Positions 1-8,129 of a DNA stretch of 9,504 nucleotides are shown one piece after another (position 1 is the stretch's first letter; each line of letters begins with the position of its first letter). The notes beneath the pieces are model-generated. The model was not told the DNA's origin. It ran no database searches and saw only the letters and a program-made list of their open reading frames with translations. Position numbers and translations under genes: made by a program. Origin of the DNA: an uncultured Lachnospiraceae bacterium (GTDB taxonomy: Bacteria > Bacillota > Clostridia > Lachnospirales > Lachnospiraceae); contig CAMNGO010000064.1 in the NCBI GenBank assembly GCA_946538445.1, positions 1 through 9,504 on the forward strand, written 5' to 3'.

Positions 1-2599
1 GATAGATCCGGTCATGCTGGACCGGCCTCTCCCTCCTCGTTTTGGAAGAAACAAAGGCCTTGCCCACCTTGAGAAAAACCTCTTTCGTATCAGAAAAGAA
101 ACCTGCCCGGAGCCGGTATCAGACATCCATATGATCTCCTGTGAAAACCCGGAAGAAGAGGTGGACTTTGTCCTCCACAAGATGGAAGAACTGGTGAGGA
201 CCCGGGACTATCGCTACAGGGATTTTGCGATCCTCATGGGAAATGAGGAGGATTATCCGTCGGTCTTTCAGAGAAAATGTGAGAAGCTGGACATTCCCTG
301 CTTCCTGGATACCAGGCAGAAAATGACTTATCACAGTGGTGTGGAGACGGTCCGCGCCCTGTTTCACCTTGCCCGGATGGACTACTCTTATGAAAGTGTC
401 TTCCGCTATCTGAAGTCCGGCCTGTCCGATTTTCAGGGAGAAGAGGCCGACTATCTGGAGAATTATATCTATTCATCCGGCCTGAGAGGCCTGTCCGCCT
501 GGAGCAAACCCTTCAGCCGGAGGCTTAATTCCTACACGGAAGATAAGATTGAACTGCTGGATTCCCTCCGCTGCAGACTTCTTTCCGAAACCATGTCCTT
601 CACCAAAGGGATGAGGGATAAAAAGCTTACCGTGCGGGAGAAAATGGAGGTTCTCTATGAGACCCTGTGCAATCTGCACTTTCCGGAAAAAATGAAGGAG
701 AGATCTCAGGAAGCGGAATCCCTGGCACATTTCGAGAAGGCGAAAGGTTATGAACTCTTTTTTGCCCAGCTCCTGGCTCTCATGGATAAGATCGTGGACA
801 TCTTCGGGGAGGAGATGCTGGACCTGAAAGAATTGTCCGATCTCTTCGACGCAGGACTTGAAACCATAACATTTGCCACCCCGCCTCTGTCCATGGATCA
901 GGCCATACTGGGAGACCTTAAGAGAACCAGGCTCCCGGATATCAAGGTCCTCTTCTTCGTAGGAATGAATGACGGGGATATCCCGCCGGTTCCGGAAGAT
1001 CAGGGCATCCTGAGTGATGAGGACAAAAGGATTCTGGAAGACCATGGCATCGGACTGTCCCTAAATCTGACAGACCGGGTGCTGGAGGATGAATACTATC
1101 TGTATCTGGCCTTGGCAAAAGCCCGGGAAGACCTCTACTTATGCTGCTGTCAGACCGGGGCAGATGGCAATGCCCGAAGGCCATCCACCCTTTTTTCCGA
1201 CCTGAGGCAGATATTCCCTCAGCTTGAGCTGCTTCATTATCCCAGGGATATCCGCCGCTATTATTTTAATGAGAAGGACAGCAGAGAGTACCTGATCCGA
1301 CAGCTCCGTCTGTGGTATGAGGGGCAACACCCGGAGGAGAAAGCCTTCTATGCCCTTCTTGCCTATTGGCAGGAAGAACATCCGGAAGAATTGCAGGATA
1401 TCTGGCATTCCATGGAGTCCGGTTCCGGATGGGACGTCCTCTCCAAAGAAACGGTGGAGAAACTCTACGGGAGAGACCTGATCGGAAGCGTCACCAGGAT
1501 GGAAGAGTTCTCTTCCTGTCCTTTTCGATATTTCTGCGACTATGGTCTGGGTATCAGGGAACGGAAAGAATTTAAAGTCTATAACGTGGACCTGGGCAAC
1601 CTCTTCCATGGAGCCCTGGAGTATTTCTCCAATCTGGTTAAGAAAAGGGGCTACCGCTGGAAGGATATTCCGGAGGATTCCCGGGAGGCCATGCTGGATG
1701 AGGCCGTAGACGCGGTGATGGATCCGTCAATCCGGGATGTTATGGACAGTTCCGCCAGAAACCGCTACAAGAAGCAGATGGTTCGGAGGATCCTGGCAAG
1801 AACCGTGAAGGTACTATGTTACCATCTGCGGAACAGTGCCTTTGAACCTGACCGCTTTGAATTGAAATTCGGACCGGGGGACTCCCTGGAGAAGACCAAG
1901 ATCCCTCTGGAGGACGGCCACCGGATCGCCCTCAACGGAGTGATTGACCGGGTGGACCTCTATGAAGAAGATGATAAGATCTATCTGAAGATCATTGATT
2001 ATAAATCAGGCACCACACAATTTGACATCAATGAACTCTATTATGGACTCCAGATGCAGCTGGTGGTATACCTTAATGCTGCGGTGGAGATCTACCGGAA
2101 GGAGACCGGCAAAGAAGTGGAACCAGCGGGCATCTTCTACTATCAGCTGCAGGATCCCATCCAGGATGAATCGAAAGTGTCCGGAGAGAAAGGAATAAAT
2201 GCCTTCCGCATGACCGGATATGCCAACAGCGATACAGACATCATCGACCTGCTGGAACACGACACCAAAAATCTGGAATCTTTCTCCCTCAGTATCACCA
2301 ATGCCGGGGTTCCGAGCAAACGGTCAAATGTGTGGGAAACCGCCGACTTTCACCGGGTCGGGAAATATGTGACAAAGACCATGAAAGAGATCGGGGACAG
2401 GATATATGCCGGGGAGATCAAAGCCTCCCCCTACCAGCTGGGGGGTCAGACCCCCTGCAGCTACTGTTCCTACCGACCGGTTTGCGGCTTTGAGGCGGAT
2501 GATCCCCGCCAGGAAGTCCGGCTGCTGGAAAAATACAAAAAAGATGAAATCATAGATAAGATCCGGGAGGAGGTGAAGGAAGATGAATTACACCCGTGA
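1..2599 (+). CDS. addB: ATP-dependent helicase/deoxyribonuclease subunit AddB (5' partial)
   Basis: AddB is the partner of AddA in the AddAB complex, which resects double-strand DNA ends for RecA-dependent repair; in Bacillus this subunit carries Chi recognition. The frame is already open at base 2, so the ATG at 14 is internal. About 866 codons are visible; with family members near 1,150 residues, roughly 280 N-terminal residues, including any Walker A, lie upstream. Numbering from the ATG at 14: a UvrD-like segment VLFFVGMNDGDIPP is near 310-325, and a motif VI-like ALAKARED has Arg371. The C-terminal RecB-type nuclease has GVIDRVD (Asp645), IIDYKSG (Asp662, Lys664) and QMQLVVYL (Gln682). 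Four cysteines suited to a 4Fe-4S cluster bracket the nuclease: Cys502 in SSCPFRYF, then Cys815, Cys818 and Cys824 in CSYCSYRPVC. The nuclease therefore looks intact. The gene overlaps addA by 17 bases. The family call is secure; the activity is inferred from motifs. Confidence 0.97.
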   Translation, partial: IDPVMLDRPLPPRFGRNKGLAHLEKNLFRIRKETCPEPVSDIHMISCENPEEEVDFVLHKMEELVRTRDYRYRDFAILMGNEEDYPSVFQRKCEKLDIPCFLDTRQKMTYHSGVETVRALFHLARMDYSYESVFRYLKSGLSDFQGEEADYLENYIYSSGLRGLSAWSKPFSRRLNSYTEDKIELLDSLRCRLLSETMSFTKGMRDKKLTVREKMEVLYETLCNLHFPEKMKERSQEAESLAHFEKAKGYELFFAQLLALMDKIVDIFGEEMLDLKELSDLFDAGLETITFATPPLSMDQAILGDLKRTRLPDIKVLFFVGMNDGDIPPVPEDQGILSDEDKRILEDHGIGLSLNLTDRVLEDEYYLYLALAKAREDLYLCCCQTGADGNARRPSTLFSDLRQIFPQLELLHYPRDIRRYYFNEKDSREYLIRQLRLWYEGQHPEEKAFYALLAYWQEEHPEELQDIWHSMESGSGWDVLSKETVEKLYGRDLIGSVTRMEEFSSCPFRYFCDYGLGIRERKEFKVYNVDLGNLFHGALEYFSNLVKKRGYRWKDIPEDSREAMLDEAVDAVMDPSIRDVMDSSARNRYKKQMVRRILARTVKVLCYHLRNSAFEPDRFELKFGPGDSLEKTKIPLEDGHRIALNGVIDRVDLYEEDDKIYLKIIDYKSGTTQFDINELYYGLQMQLVVYLNAAVEIYRKETGKEVEPAGIFYYQLQDPIQDESKVSGEKGINAFRMTGYANSDTDIIDLLEHDTKNLESFSLSITNAGVPSKRSNVWETADFHRVGKYVTKTMKEIGDRIYAGEIKASPYQLGGQTPCSYCSYRPVCGFEADDPRQEVRLLEKYKKDEIIDKIREEVKEDELHP
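2568..2576 (+). promoter_or_regulatory. Ribosome binding site of addA inside addB
   Basis: AGGAGGTGA lies six bases before the addA ATG at 2583 and inside the last codons of addB. It is a near-perfect complement of the 16S rRNA 3' end. It fixes the addA start and suggests that addA is translated strongly while coupled to addB termination at 2597-2599. Confidence 0.8.
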
Positions 2600-5500
2600 G
2601 CAGAAAGAGGCTATTTTCTCCAGAGGGGAAGATATCCTGGTATCCGCCGGGGCCGGAGCAGGCAAGACCAGGGTTCTTGTCACAAGGATCACCGAGATGA
2701 TCCTGGATTCCCAACACCCCCTTTCCGCGGATGAGATTCTTGTCCTCACCTTCACCAATGCCGCTGCCAGGGAGATGAAGGAGCGGGTGGTAAGGGAGAT
2801 GGAATCCCGCTTGACCCTGGCTCCGGAGAACAGTCGGCTGCGCCGGCAGATCCGTGCCATCAAGCACGCTGACATCTCCACCATTCACAGTTTCTGTCTT
2901 CATCTGATCCGGACCCATTTTAATGAACTCGGCCTGGATCCCTCCTTTCGCATCGCGGAAGAAGGGGAACTGAAACTGATGCGCCAGGAGGTCAGAGAGA
3001 AACTCCTGGAGGAGAGATACCTGGCCGGAGAGGAGAGCTTTCATCAGCTGGTGGAGGCTTACGCCCCCGGCAAGGACGATGCCGTTCTGGAAGATATGAT
3101 CGAGAAGCTCTACACGTTTTCCAGAGGCTTCCCGGATAAGGAAGGCTGGTTTGCACGGATCGACAGGGATTTCAGGGCACTTATGGATGAGGAGACAGAG
3201 GATTCCCGGATCGTCGGGATCATTCTGGCAAATGCAAGAAATGAGATCAGGAGACTGACCGATTATGTGGAGAGGGCCCTCCTGCTCCTCCGGGAAACCG
3301 GGGAACCCGCCAGGATCCGCGATTATTTCCTTATGGAGAAGGATTTGCTCTCCTCTCTGCTGGAAGCGGACAGCTTCCAGGAATTTCACGATAAGATTCA
3401 CGACATCAGCTTTCCCAGGTACCCCTCAAGAGACAAAACACTGAAAGACTGGGAGCCCTTTGACAGGGTGAAGGACTTACATGAAAAAGTAAAAAAGGGC
3501 ATCGAGGACTTACGGAACCGCCATTTCCTGAAGAGTATCTCTGCCCTGCGGCTGGAATTGAAACAGGTCTACCCCCTCTTTCAGGAGATGGTCTCTCTCA
3601 TGATGGACTTTGACGCCATGTTTCTCCGGAAAAAGAAGGAAGAGAACCTGTATGATTTTAACGACCTGGAATACTTTGCCCTGAAACTGCTGGTGGAAAG
3701 ATATGAGGAAGACGGTCAGGTGATCCCCTCCGCAGCAGCCCGGGAGATTGCTTCCCATTACAAGGCCATCTTTGTGGATGAATACCAGGACACCAACCTG
3801 GTACAGGAGACCTTGATCAACACCCTTCTGGAAGCAGGCCAGGCCGGCCTCTTTGCGGTGGGAGATGTGAAACAAAGCATCTACCGCTTCCGCCAGGCCA
3901 GACCCGACCTCTTCCTGAACCGGTACCACAGCTACCAGGCCGGAAAGGGGAAAATGATCGAACTCAGGGATAACTTCCGCAGTTCTCCCGATGTTCTGGA
4001 CTATTGCAATCTCTTTTTCAGGAATCTTATGACGGAGGACTTCGGGGGCATTGACTACGATGACAAGGTCTCCCTGCGGGCCGGGGAGGAGAGTCCCATG
4101 GCCCTTGAACACGAGGCCCAGGAGACCCTGTTGATGGTAACCGGTGAGGACCCGTCGGAAGAAGATCTGGATAAACTTCTGGCGGAGGCTGTCATGATCG
4201 GAGATAAGATCCGCAAGCTGCACTCGGAAGGATATGCCTACCGTGATATGGTGATCCTGCTCCGCTCTGCCAAAGAAGAGGGGCAGCTGCTGGCGGATTG
4301 CCTGGAATCCTTGAATATTCCGGCAGTCTGTGAGAATTATAAAGGGTATTTTCAGACCAGAGAGGTCAGTGTCATCCTGAATTATCTGTCCATCGTGGAT
4401 AATGTCTACCAGGATATCTCCATGGCCTCGGTCCTGCTCTCCGAAATCGGAGGATTTAGCGCCGAAAATCTGGCGGACCTTAAGACCCTGGCAGACCCTG
4501 CCATGCGCAAAGAACTGTCCTTGTATGAACTCATGAAACTCTATGAGGAAGAGGGGGAGGATCCCGGCCTTAGAAAGCGGATCGGGGACTTTCTCACCAC
4601 CCTTCAGGAATTCCGAAGGAAAAAGCAGGAGATGCCACTCCACGAACTGGTCTGGGATATCTACCGGGAGACCGGTTATTATGAGAGACTCTTATCCATG
4701 TCCCACGGCCAGAAACGGAGGAAGAACCTCACCACTCTCCTGAAGCATGCCCAGGATTATGAGAAAACGGGTCTGAAAGGACTGTTTTACTTTATCCGCC
4801 ACATGGAGCAGCTCCAGTCTTACGAGGTGGAACTGGGAGGCGGAAGCATGGCGGACAGTGTGGAGGATCTGGTAAGGATCACGACCATCCACAAGAGCAA
4901 GGGGCTGGAATATCCTGTGGTCTTTGTCAGCAGGCTGGCCAAGAGATTCAACACTCAGGACCTCAGCGGCCGGATCTTATATCACCCTCAGATCGGTATC
5001 GGGATGGATGCCATAGACAGGGAGGAGAGGATCTCTTCCCCCACCATACTTAAGAAAGCAATAAAAGAAAAAATAAAGAAGGAAACCCTGGAAGAAGAAC
5101 TGCGTATCCTCTATGTAGCCATGACCAGGGCCATGCGGAAACTGATCCTGACCGGAGTGGTGGAAGCAAAAAAACTGGATGAGTGTAAGGATATGATCAG
5201 ATTACCCTCCCCGGAACAGGGCAGGTCCTACCTGGACTGGATCTTGCCGGTTCTTAGCCAGGCAGAATGGAAAGGCTGCAGCTATTACCACGGAGAAGAC
5301 CTGGAGAGAATCCTGGAGGGCCTTTCCGGCAGCCAGCCGGTGGCCGGACTTGATGACCTGTTAAAACAGGAAGAAACGGTGGAGGCGGATGTGGACCGGG
5401 TGCGGAAAGCATTTGACAGAAGCTACCCCTACCGGGAGTCTGTGAACTGGAAGCGGAAGTACTCCGTGTCAGAACTTAAGAAACTGGCCATGCAGGAGCT

Positions 5501-6122
5501 TCCCGAGGAGGAATCCCCCGTCTGGGAGGTTCCGGGAACGGAAGAGGAAACCCTGGTTCCCGCATTTCTTCGTGAAGGGGAGGAGACCTTACGATCGACA
5601 GACTATGGCACCATGGTCCATAAACTGATGGAACTGCTGCCGTTTTCAGCTATTCACAGTAAAGAAGAACTGGATACAGCCCTGGACCGGATCTGGGCAA
5701 GGCAGCCGGGATGCCAGGCCATGGGGGATGCGGTCAGGAACCGCGTCTACCGGGGCATAGCCTCCTTCCTGTTCAGCGACTACGGGCAGATCTTCTCCCG
5801 GATGGAGGAGGAGGGCAAGCTCCACAAAGAACTGCCTTTTACGCTGGGCCTGGATTCCACGGTCCTCTACCCGGACAGCAAGGGACAGGAAACCGTCATT
5901 CTCCAGGGAATCATCGATGTCTGCGGTGAGGACCAAGATGGCCTGTGGCTTCTGGACTACAAAACGGACCGGATCAAAGAAGGGGAGGAGAGGCTCCTCC
6001 TTGACCGATATAAGACCCAGATGCTATATTATAAGATGGCTCTGGAACAGATTATGGAGAAGAAGGTACAGCACAGCCTGATCTATTCCTTTGCACTGGA
6101 GAAATTTCTGATTCTGTCTTAG
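2583..6122 (+). CDS. addA: ATP-dependent helicase/nuclease subunit AddA
   Basis: AddA is the 3'-5' SF1A helicase and one of the two nucleases of AddAB, acting on broken DNA ends in the cytoplasm. All helicase motifs are present in its 1,179 residues: Q-motif YTREQ (Gln7), Walker A AGAGAGKT (22-29), motif Ia VLTFTNAAAREM (about 54-65), ISTIHSFC, Walker B DEYQD (399-403), motif III GDVKQSIYRFR (427-437), motif IV DNFRSS, motif V ITTIHKSKGLEYP (766-778) and motif VI ILYVAMTRAM (842-851, Arg849). The C-terminal RecB-family nuclease shows GIIDV (Asp1112), LDYKTD (Asp1125, Lys1127) and YKTQMLYY (Gln1146). The length and the closing LIYSFALEKF match the usual AddA C-terminus, so the gene is complete. 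The start is set by AGGAGGTGA six bases upstream. Walker A reads AGAGAGKT where many homologues have AAAGSGKT; it still fits the P-loop consensus. Confidence 0.98.
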   Translation: MNYTREQKEAIFSRGEDILVSAGAGAGKTRVLVTRITEMILDSQHPLSADEILVLTFTNAAAREMKERVVREMESRLTLAPENSRLRRQIRAIKHADISTIHSFCLHLIRTHFNELGLDPSFRIAEEGELKLMRQEVREKLLEERYLAGEESFHQLVEAYAPGKDDAVLEDMIEKLYTFSRGFPDKEGWFARIDRDFRALMDEETEDSRIVGIILANARNEIRRLTDYVERALLLLRETGEPARIRDYFLMEKDLLSSLLEADSFQEFHDKIHDISFPRYPSRDKTLKDWEPFDRVKDLHEKVKKGIEDLRNRHFLKSISALRLELKQVYPLFQEMVSLMMDFDAMFLRKKKEENLYDFNDLEYFALKLLVERYEEDGQVIPSAAAREIASHYKAIFVDEYQDTNLVQETLINTLLEAGQAGLFAVGDVKQSIYRFRQARPDLFLNRYHSYQAGKGKMIELRDNFRSSPDVLDYCNLFFRNLMTEDFGGIDYDDKVSLRAGEESPMALEHEAQETLLMVTGEDPSEEDLDKLLAEAVMIGDKIRKLHSEGYAYRDMVILLRSAKEEGQLLADCLESLNIPAVCENYKGYFQTREVSVILNYLSIVDNVYQDISMASVLLSEIGGFSAENLADLKTLADPAMRKELSLYELMKLYEEEGEDPGLRKRIGDFLTTLQEFRRKKQEMPLHELVWDIYRETGYYERLLSMSHGQKRRKNLTTLLKHAQDYEKTGLKGLFYFIRHMEQLQSYEVELGGGSMADSVEDLVRITTIHKSKGLEYPVVFVSRLAKRFNTQDLSGRILYHPQIGIGMDAIDREERISSPTILKKAIKEKIKKETLEEELRILYVAMTRAMRKLILTGVVEAKKLDECKDMIRLPSPEQGRSYLDWILPVLSQAEWKGCSYYHGEDLERILEGLSGSQPVAGLDDLLKQEETVEADVDRVRKAFDRSYPYRESVNWKRKYSVSELKKLAMQELPEEESPVWEVPGTEEETLVPAFLREGEETLRSTDYGTMVHKLMELLPFSAIHSKEELDTALDRIWARQPGCQAMGDAVRNRVYRGIASFLFSDYGQIFSRMEEEGKLHKELPFTLGLDSTVLYPDSKGQETVILQGIIDVCGEDQDGLWLLDYKTDRIKEGEERLLLDRYKTQMLYYKMALEQIMEKKVQHSLIYSFALEKFLILS

Positions 6123-6135
6123 AGAGGAGACCGGG

Positions 6136-6894
6136 ATGGCTGCCTATGAAAGTTTTGCAAGAGTATATGACGAATTGATGGATGAGGTTCCATATGATAC
6201 CTGGTGCTCCTTTCTGAAGGACCGCCTGTCAGAAGAGGGAATCCATGACGGACTGGCCCTGGAACTGGGCTGCGGGACCGGCAGGATGATGGAGAAGATG
6301 GCGGAAGCGGGATACGATATGATCGGGGTGGATTCCTCCCTGGATATGCTGCAGATTGCCAGGGAGAGGTCCGGGTCCCTCCCTTATCCTCTCCTTTATC
6401 TTCAGCAGGATATGAGAGAATTCGAGCTCTACGGTACTGTCCGGACGGTCTTTTCCATCTGCGACAGCCTGAACTATATCCTGGATCCGGAGGAACTGAC
6501 CCAGGTCTTTCGCCTGGTGTCCAATTATCTGGACCCCGGCGGCATCTTCCTCTTTGATTTCAACACAGAACACAAATACCGGGATATCATGGGGGAAACC
6601 ACCATCGCGGAAGACAGGGAAGATGTCAGTTTTATCTGGTACAATGAGTATGACCGGGAGGAGCACCTCAACTACATCGATCTCAATGTATTTGTGAAGG
6701 AGGAAGAGGACCTCTATCGGAAATTTACGGAGCAGCACGTCCAGAGGGGTTATGAACTTGAAGAAATGAAAAGGCTCATTGAGAAAAGCGGTCTGGCTTT
6801 TCTGGCTGCCTTTGATGACTATACATTAAAACCTGCCGGGCAGGACAGCGAGAGGATCGTCATCCTGGCCAAAGAGCAGCGTAAAGGAGTTTGA
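6136..6894 (+). CDS. Class I SAM-dependent methyltransferase, substrate unknown
   Basis: This 252-residue cytosolic protein has a class I (Rossmann-fold) methyltransferase core. Motif I, LELGCGTG (42-49), binds the SAM amino acid moiety. Asp66 in IGVDSSLDML should contact the ribose hydroxyls, and Asp92 in LQQDMREF the adenine. A motif IV-like stretch SICDSLNYI (107-115) is followed by the strand GGIFLFDFN. The N-terminus (YESFARVYDELMDEVPYDTW) is typical of small uncharacterised Firmicutes methyltransferases resembling Bacillus YqeM. I see no DNA (NPPY) or tRNA recognition domain, so a small-molecule or protein substrate is possible but undetermined. The start is supported by GAGGAGA at 6124-6130. 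The gene begins 13 bases after addA and ends 5 bases before the preferred hslO ATG, so it is very likely co-transcribed with both. No defect is seen. The fold call is firm; the role is unknown. Confidence 0.93.
   Translation: MAAYESFARVYDELMDEVPYDTWCSFLKDRLSEEGIHDGLALELGCGTGRMMEKMAEAGYDMIGVDSSLDMLQIARERSGSLPYPLLYLQQDMREFELYGTVRTVFSICDSLNYILDPEELTQVFRLVSNYLDPGGIFLFDFNTEHKYRDIMGETTIAEDREDVSFIWYNEYDREEHLNYIDLNVFVKEEEDLYRKFTEQHVQRGYELEEMKRLIEKSGLAFLAAFDDYTLKPAGQDSERIVILAKEQRKGV
6883..6889 (+). promoter_or_regulatory. Ribosome binding site that decides the hslO start
   Basis: AAAGGAG lies ten bases before the ATG at 6900 but only one base before the TTG at 6891. One base is too close for initiation, so the ATG is favoured. 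The site lies inside the last codons of the methyltransferase gene. Confidence 0.6.
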
Positions 6895-6899
6895 CGAAG

Positions 6900-7778
6900 A
6901 TGGAAGATTATATCATCCGCGGGATGGCCTGCGGAAACCAGGTAAGGTTTTTTGCCGCGATCACCACAAACCTGGTGGAAGAAGCGAGAAAACATCATGA
7001 CACGAGCCCTGTGGCCACAGCTGCCCTGGGCCGTCTTCTTACAGCGGGTGCCATGATGGGCGCCATGTGCAAAAATGATACGGATGTCATCACCCTGCAG
7101 ATCAACTGCAGCGGCCCCATCGGCGGTCTGATCGTCACGGCAGATGCCAAGGCGGACGTAAAAGGATACGCCTTCAATAAAGATGTAATGCTGCCGCCCA
7201 GCGAAAAAGGAAAACTGGATGTGGGAAAGGCTTTGGATCTGGGGGTACTCACGGTCATAAAAGACCTGGGCATGAAAGAACCTTACTCCGGACAGACCCA
7301 CCTGGTAAGCGGGGAGATTGCCGAGGACCTCACTTACTATTTTGCTTCCTCGGAGCAGATTCCCACTTCGGTAGCCCTGGGCGTACTGATGAATAAGAAC
7401 AATACGGTAAGGCAGGCAGGCGGCTTCATCATTCAGATGATGCCCTATGCCCAGGAAGAAACCATCCGTTCCCTGGAGGAACATCTCAAGGAATATTCCT
7501 CCATCACCAGCCACCTGGATGCCGGGGAGACACCGGAGAAAATCATGGATACCCTTTTCGGGGACATGGGGTATGTGGTTGAGGATAAGATGCCCACCAG
7601 ATTTTACTGCAATTGTTCCAAAGAGAGGGTAAAAAATGCAGTGATCAGTGTCGGCAAGAAAGAGATCGAGGAGATGATCGAGGAGGGAGAACCCATCGAA
7701 GTGAACTGCCATTTCTGCAATTCCCATTATCTCTTTGACGTGGAAGAACTGAAGGAACTGCTGGCGGAGGCAAAATAA
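6900..7778 (+). CDS. hslO: Redox-regulated chaperone Hsp33
   Basis: Hsp33 is a cytosolic holdase. It is switched on when oxidants form disulfides between zinc-binding cysteines and the C-terminal domain unfolds. From the ATG at 6900 the protein has 292 residues, the usual length. It begins MEDYIIRGMACGNQVRFFAA, matching the typical family N-terminus. The zinc site is complete: CNC (Cys237, Cys239) and CHFC (Cys270, Cys273), giving the CxC-X30-CxxC spacing of redox-active Hsp33. The N-terminal substrate-binding domain includes SGEIAEDLTYYFASSEQIPT, a hallmark of the family. An upstream in-frame TTG at 6891 would add three residues and overlap the preceding stop codon, but it has poor ribosome binding site spacing. 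The gene is last in the add operon and faces a convergent minus-strand gene. Stress control is not visible in the sequence. Confidence 0.97.
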   Translation: MEDYIIRGMACGNQVRFFAAITTNLVEEARKHHDTSPVATAALGRLLTAGAMMGAMCKNDTDVITLQINCSGPIGGLIVTADAKADVKGYAFNKDVMLPPSEKGKLDVGKALDLGVLTVIKDLGMKEPYSGQTHLVSGEIAEDLTYYFASSEQIPTSVALGVLMNKNNTVRQAGGFIIQMMPYAQEETIRSLEEHLKEYSSITSHLDAGETPEKIMDTLFGDMGYVVEDKMPTRFYCNCSKERVKNAVISVGKKEIEEMIEEGEPIEVNCHFCNSHYLFDVEELKELLAEAK

Positions 7779-7805
7779 AAAAGACTGTCCATATCAGACA
7801 GTCTT
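7772..7805 (-). terminator. Rho-independent terminator of the minus-strand small gene
   Basis: A perfect 9-bp stem, AAGACTGTC (7781-7789) and GACAGTCTT (7797-7805), closes a 7-base loop. Read on the minus strand the hairpin is followed by TTTTATTTT (complement of 7772-7780), a proper U-tract. It sits just past the minus-strand stop codon at 7813-7815. Read on the plus strand it is followed by GGGGAT with no U-tract, so it would stop hslO transcripts poorly. The U-tract overlaps the hslO stop codon. Confidence 0.85.
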
Positions 7806-7812
7806 GGGGATC

Positions 7813-8097
7813 TCAGGAAACCTTGAGGGAGGTGTAGCCACGGCGGGCCTTGGTGGTAGGCTTCTCCTCTTCCTCGTCCTCTGCTTCCGCTTTATCTGTT
7901 TCTTCTTCCGGATCATCGTCATCCAGGAAATCATCGTCGAAGAAATCCATGTCATCGATTTCGTCATCTGCGAAGAATCTCTGATAGAGGTAGGTTTCTT
8001 TGATGCGGTCGCGGAATACGATGCACAGGACGATCGCTGTGGTGATCACACCGATCACAGCCATCACACTAACAATGATACTTGTTTTTTTATTCAT
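7813..8097 (-). CDS. Small single-pass membrane protein with a highly acidic tail, function unknown
   Basis: I do not recognise this gene as a named family. From the ATG at 8097-8095 it encodes 94 residues. After MNKKT there is one hydrophobic segment (about 6-28: IIVSVMAVIGVITTAIVLCI), then a short basic patch (RDRIK, 29-33). Next comes a region (44-78) in which 24 of 35 residues are Asp or Glu, interspersed with Phe and Met. The end is basic (KARRGYTSLKVS). No signal peptidase or lipobox site is evident, so an N-terminal anchor is likely; the topology is ambiguous because both flanks are basic. AAGGAAG, six bases upstream (8104-8110), supports this start. An in-frame ATG at 8190 would place 31 residues over the promoter region and lacks support. 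A matched promoter and terminator indicate a monocistronic real gene. Metal or cation binding or a protein-docking tail is possible, but this is speculation. Confidence 0.8.
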   Translation of the reverse strand: MNKKTSIIVSVMAVIGVITTAIVLCIVFRDRIKETYLYQRFFADDEIDDMDFFDDDFLDDDDPEEETDKAEAEDEEEEKPTTKARRGYTSLKVS

Positions 8098-8103
8098 AGT
8101 TAA

Positions 8104-8110
8104 CTTCCTT
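8104..8110 (-). promoter_or_regulatory. Ribosome binding site of the small acidic membrane protein
   Basis: On the minus strand AAGGAAG precedes the ATG at 8097 by six bases. It decides between this start and the longer open frame from 8190, which would run through the promoter and dyad. Confidence 0.65.
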
Positions 8111-8129
8111 TCTATGATGGATTTGGGGT

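Noticed and set aside
3510..4643. A 377-codon open frame on the minus strand inside addA
   Set aside because: It is antisense to a complete AddA with every helicase motif. Its predicted protein has no recognisable domain, and no plausible promoter or terminator was noted. It is a codon-bias shadow.
8013..8045. A lipoprotein signal ending at Cys25 of the small acidic protein
   Set aside because: The residues before the Cys are IVL; a lipobox needs Gly, Ala or Ser immediately before it. The hydrophobic stretch continues past the Cys, which fits a membrane anchor.
7804..8103. A 99-codon plus-strand frame opposite the small acidic protein
   Set aside because: The minus strand has the ribosome binding site, promoter and terminator, and a coherent anchor-plus-tail protein. 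The plus frame is only the complement of the Asp/Glu codons, which reads as Ile/Val/Phe-rich.
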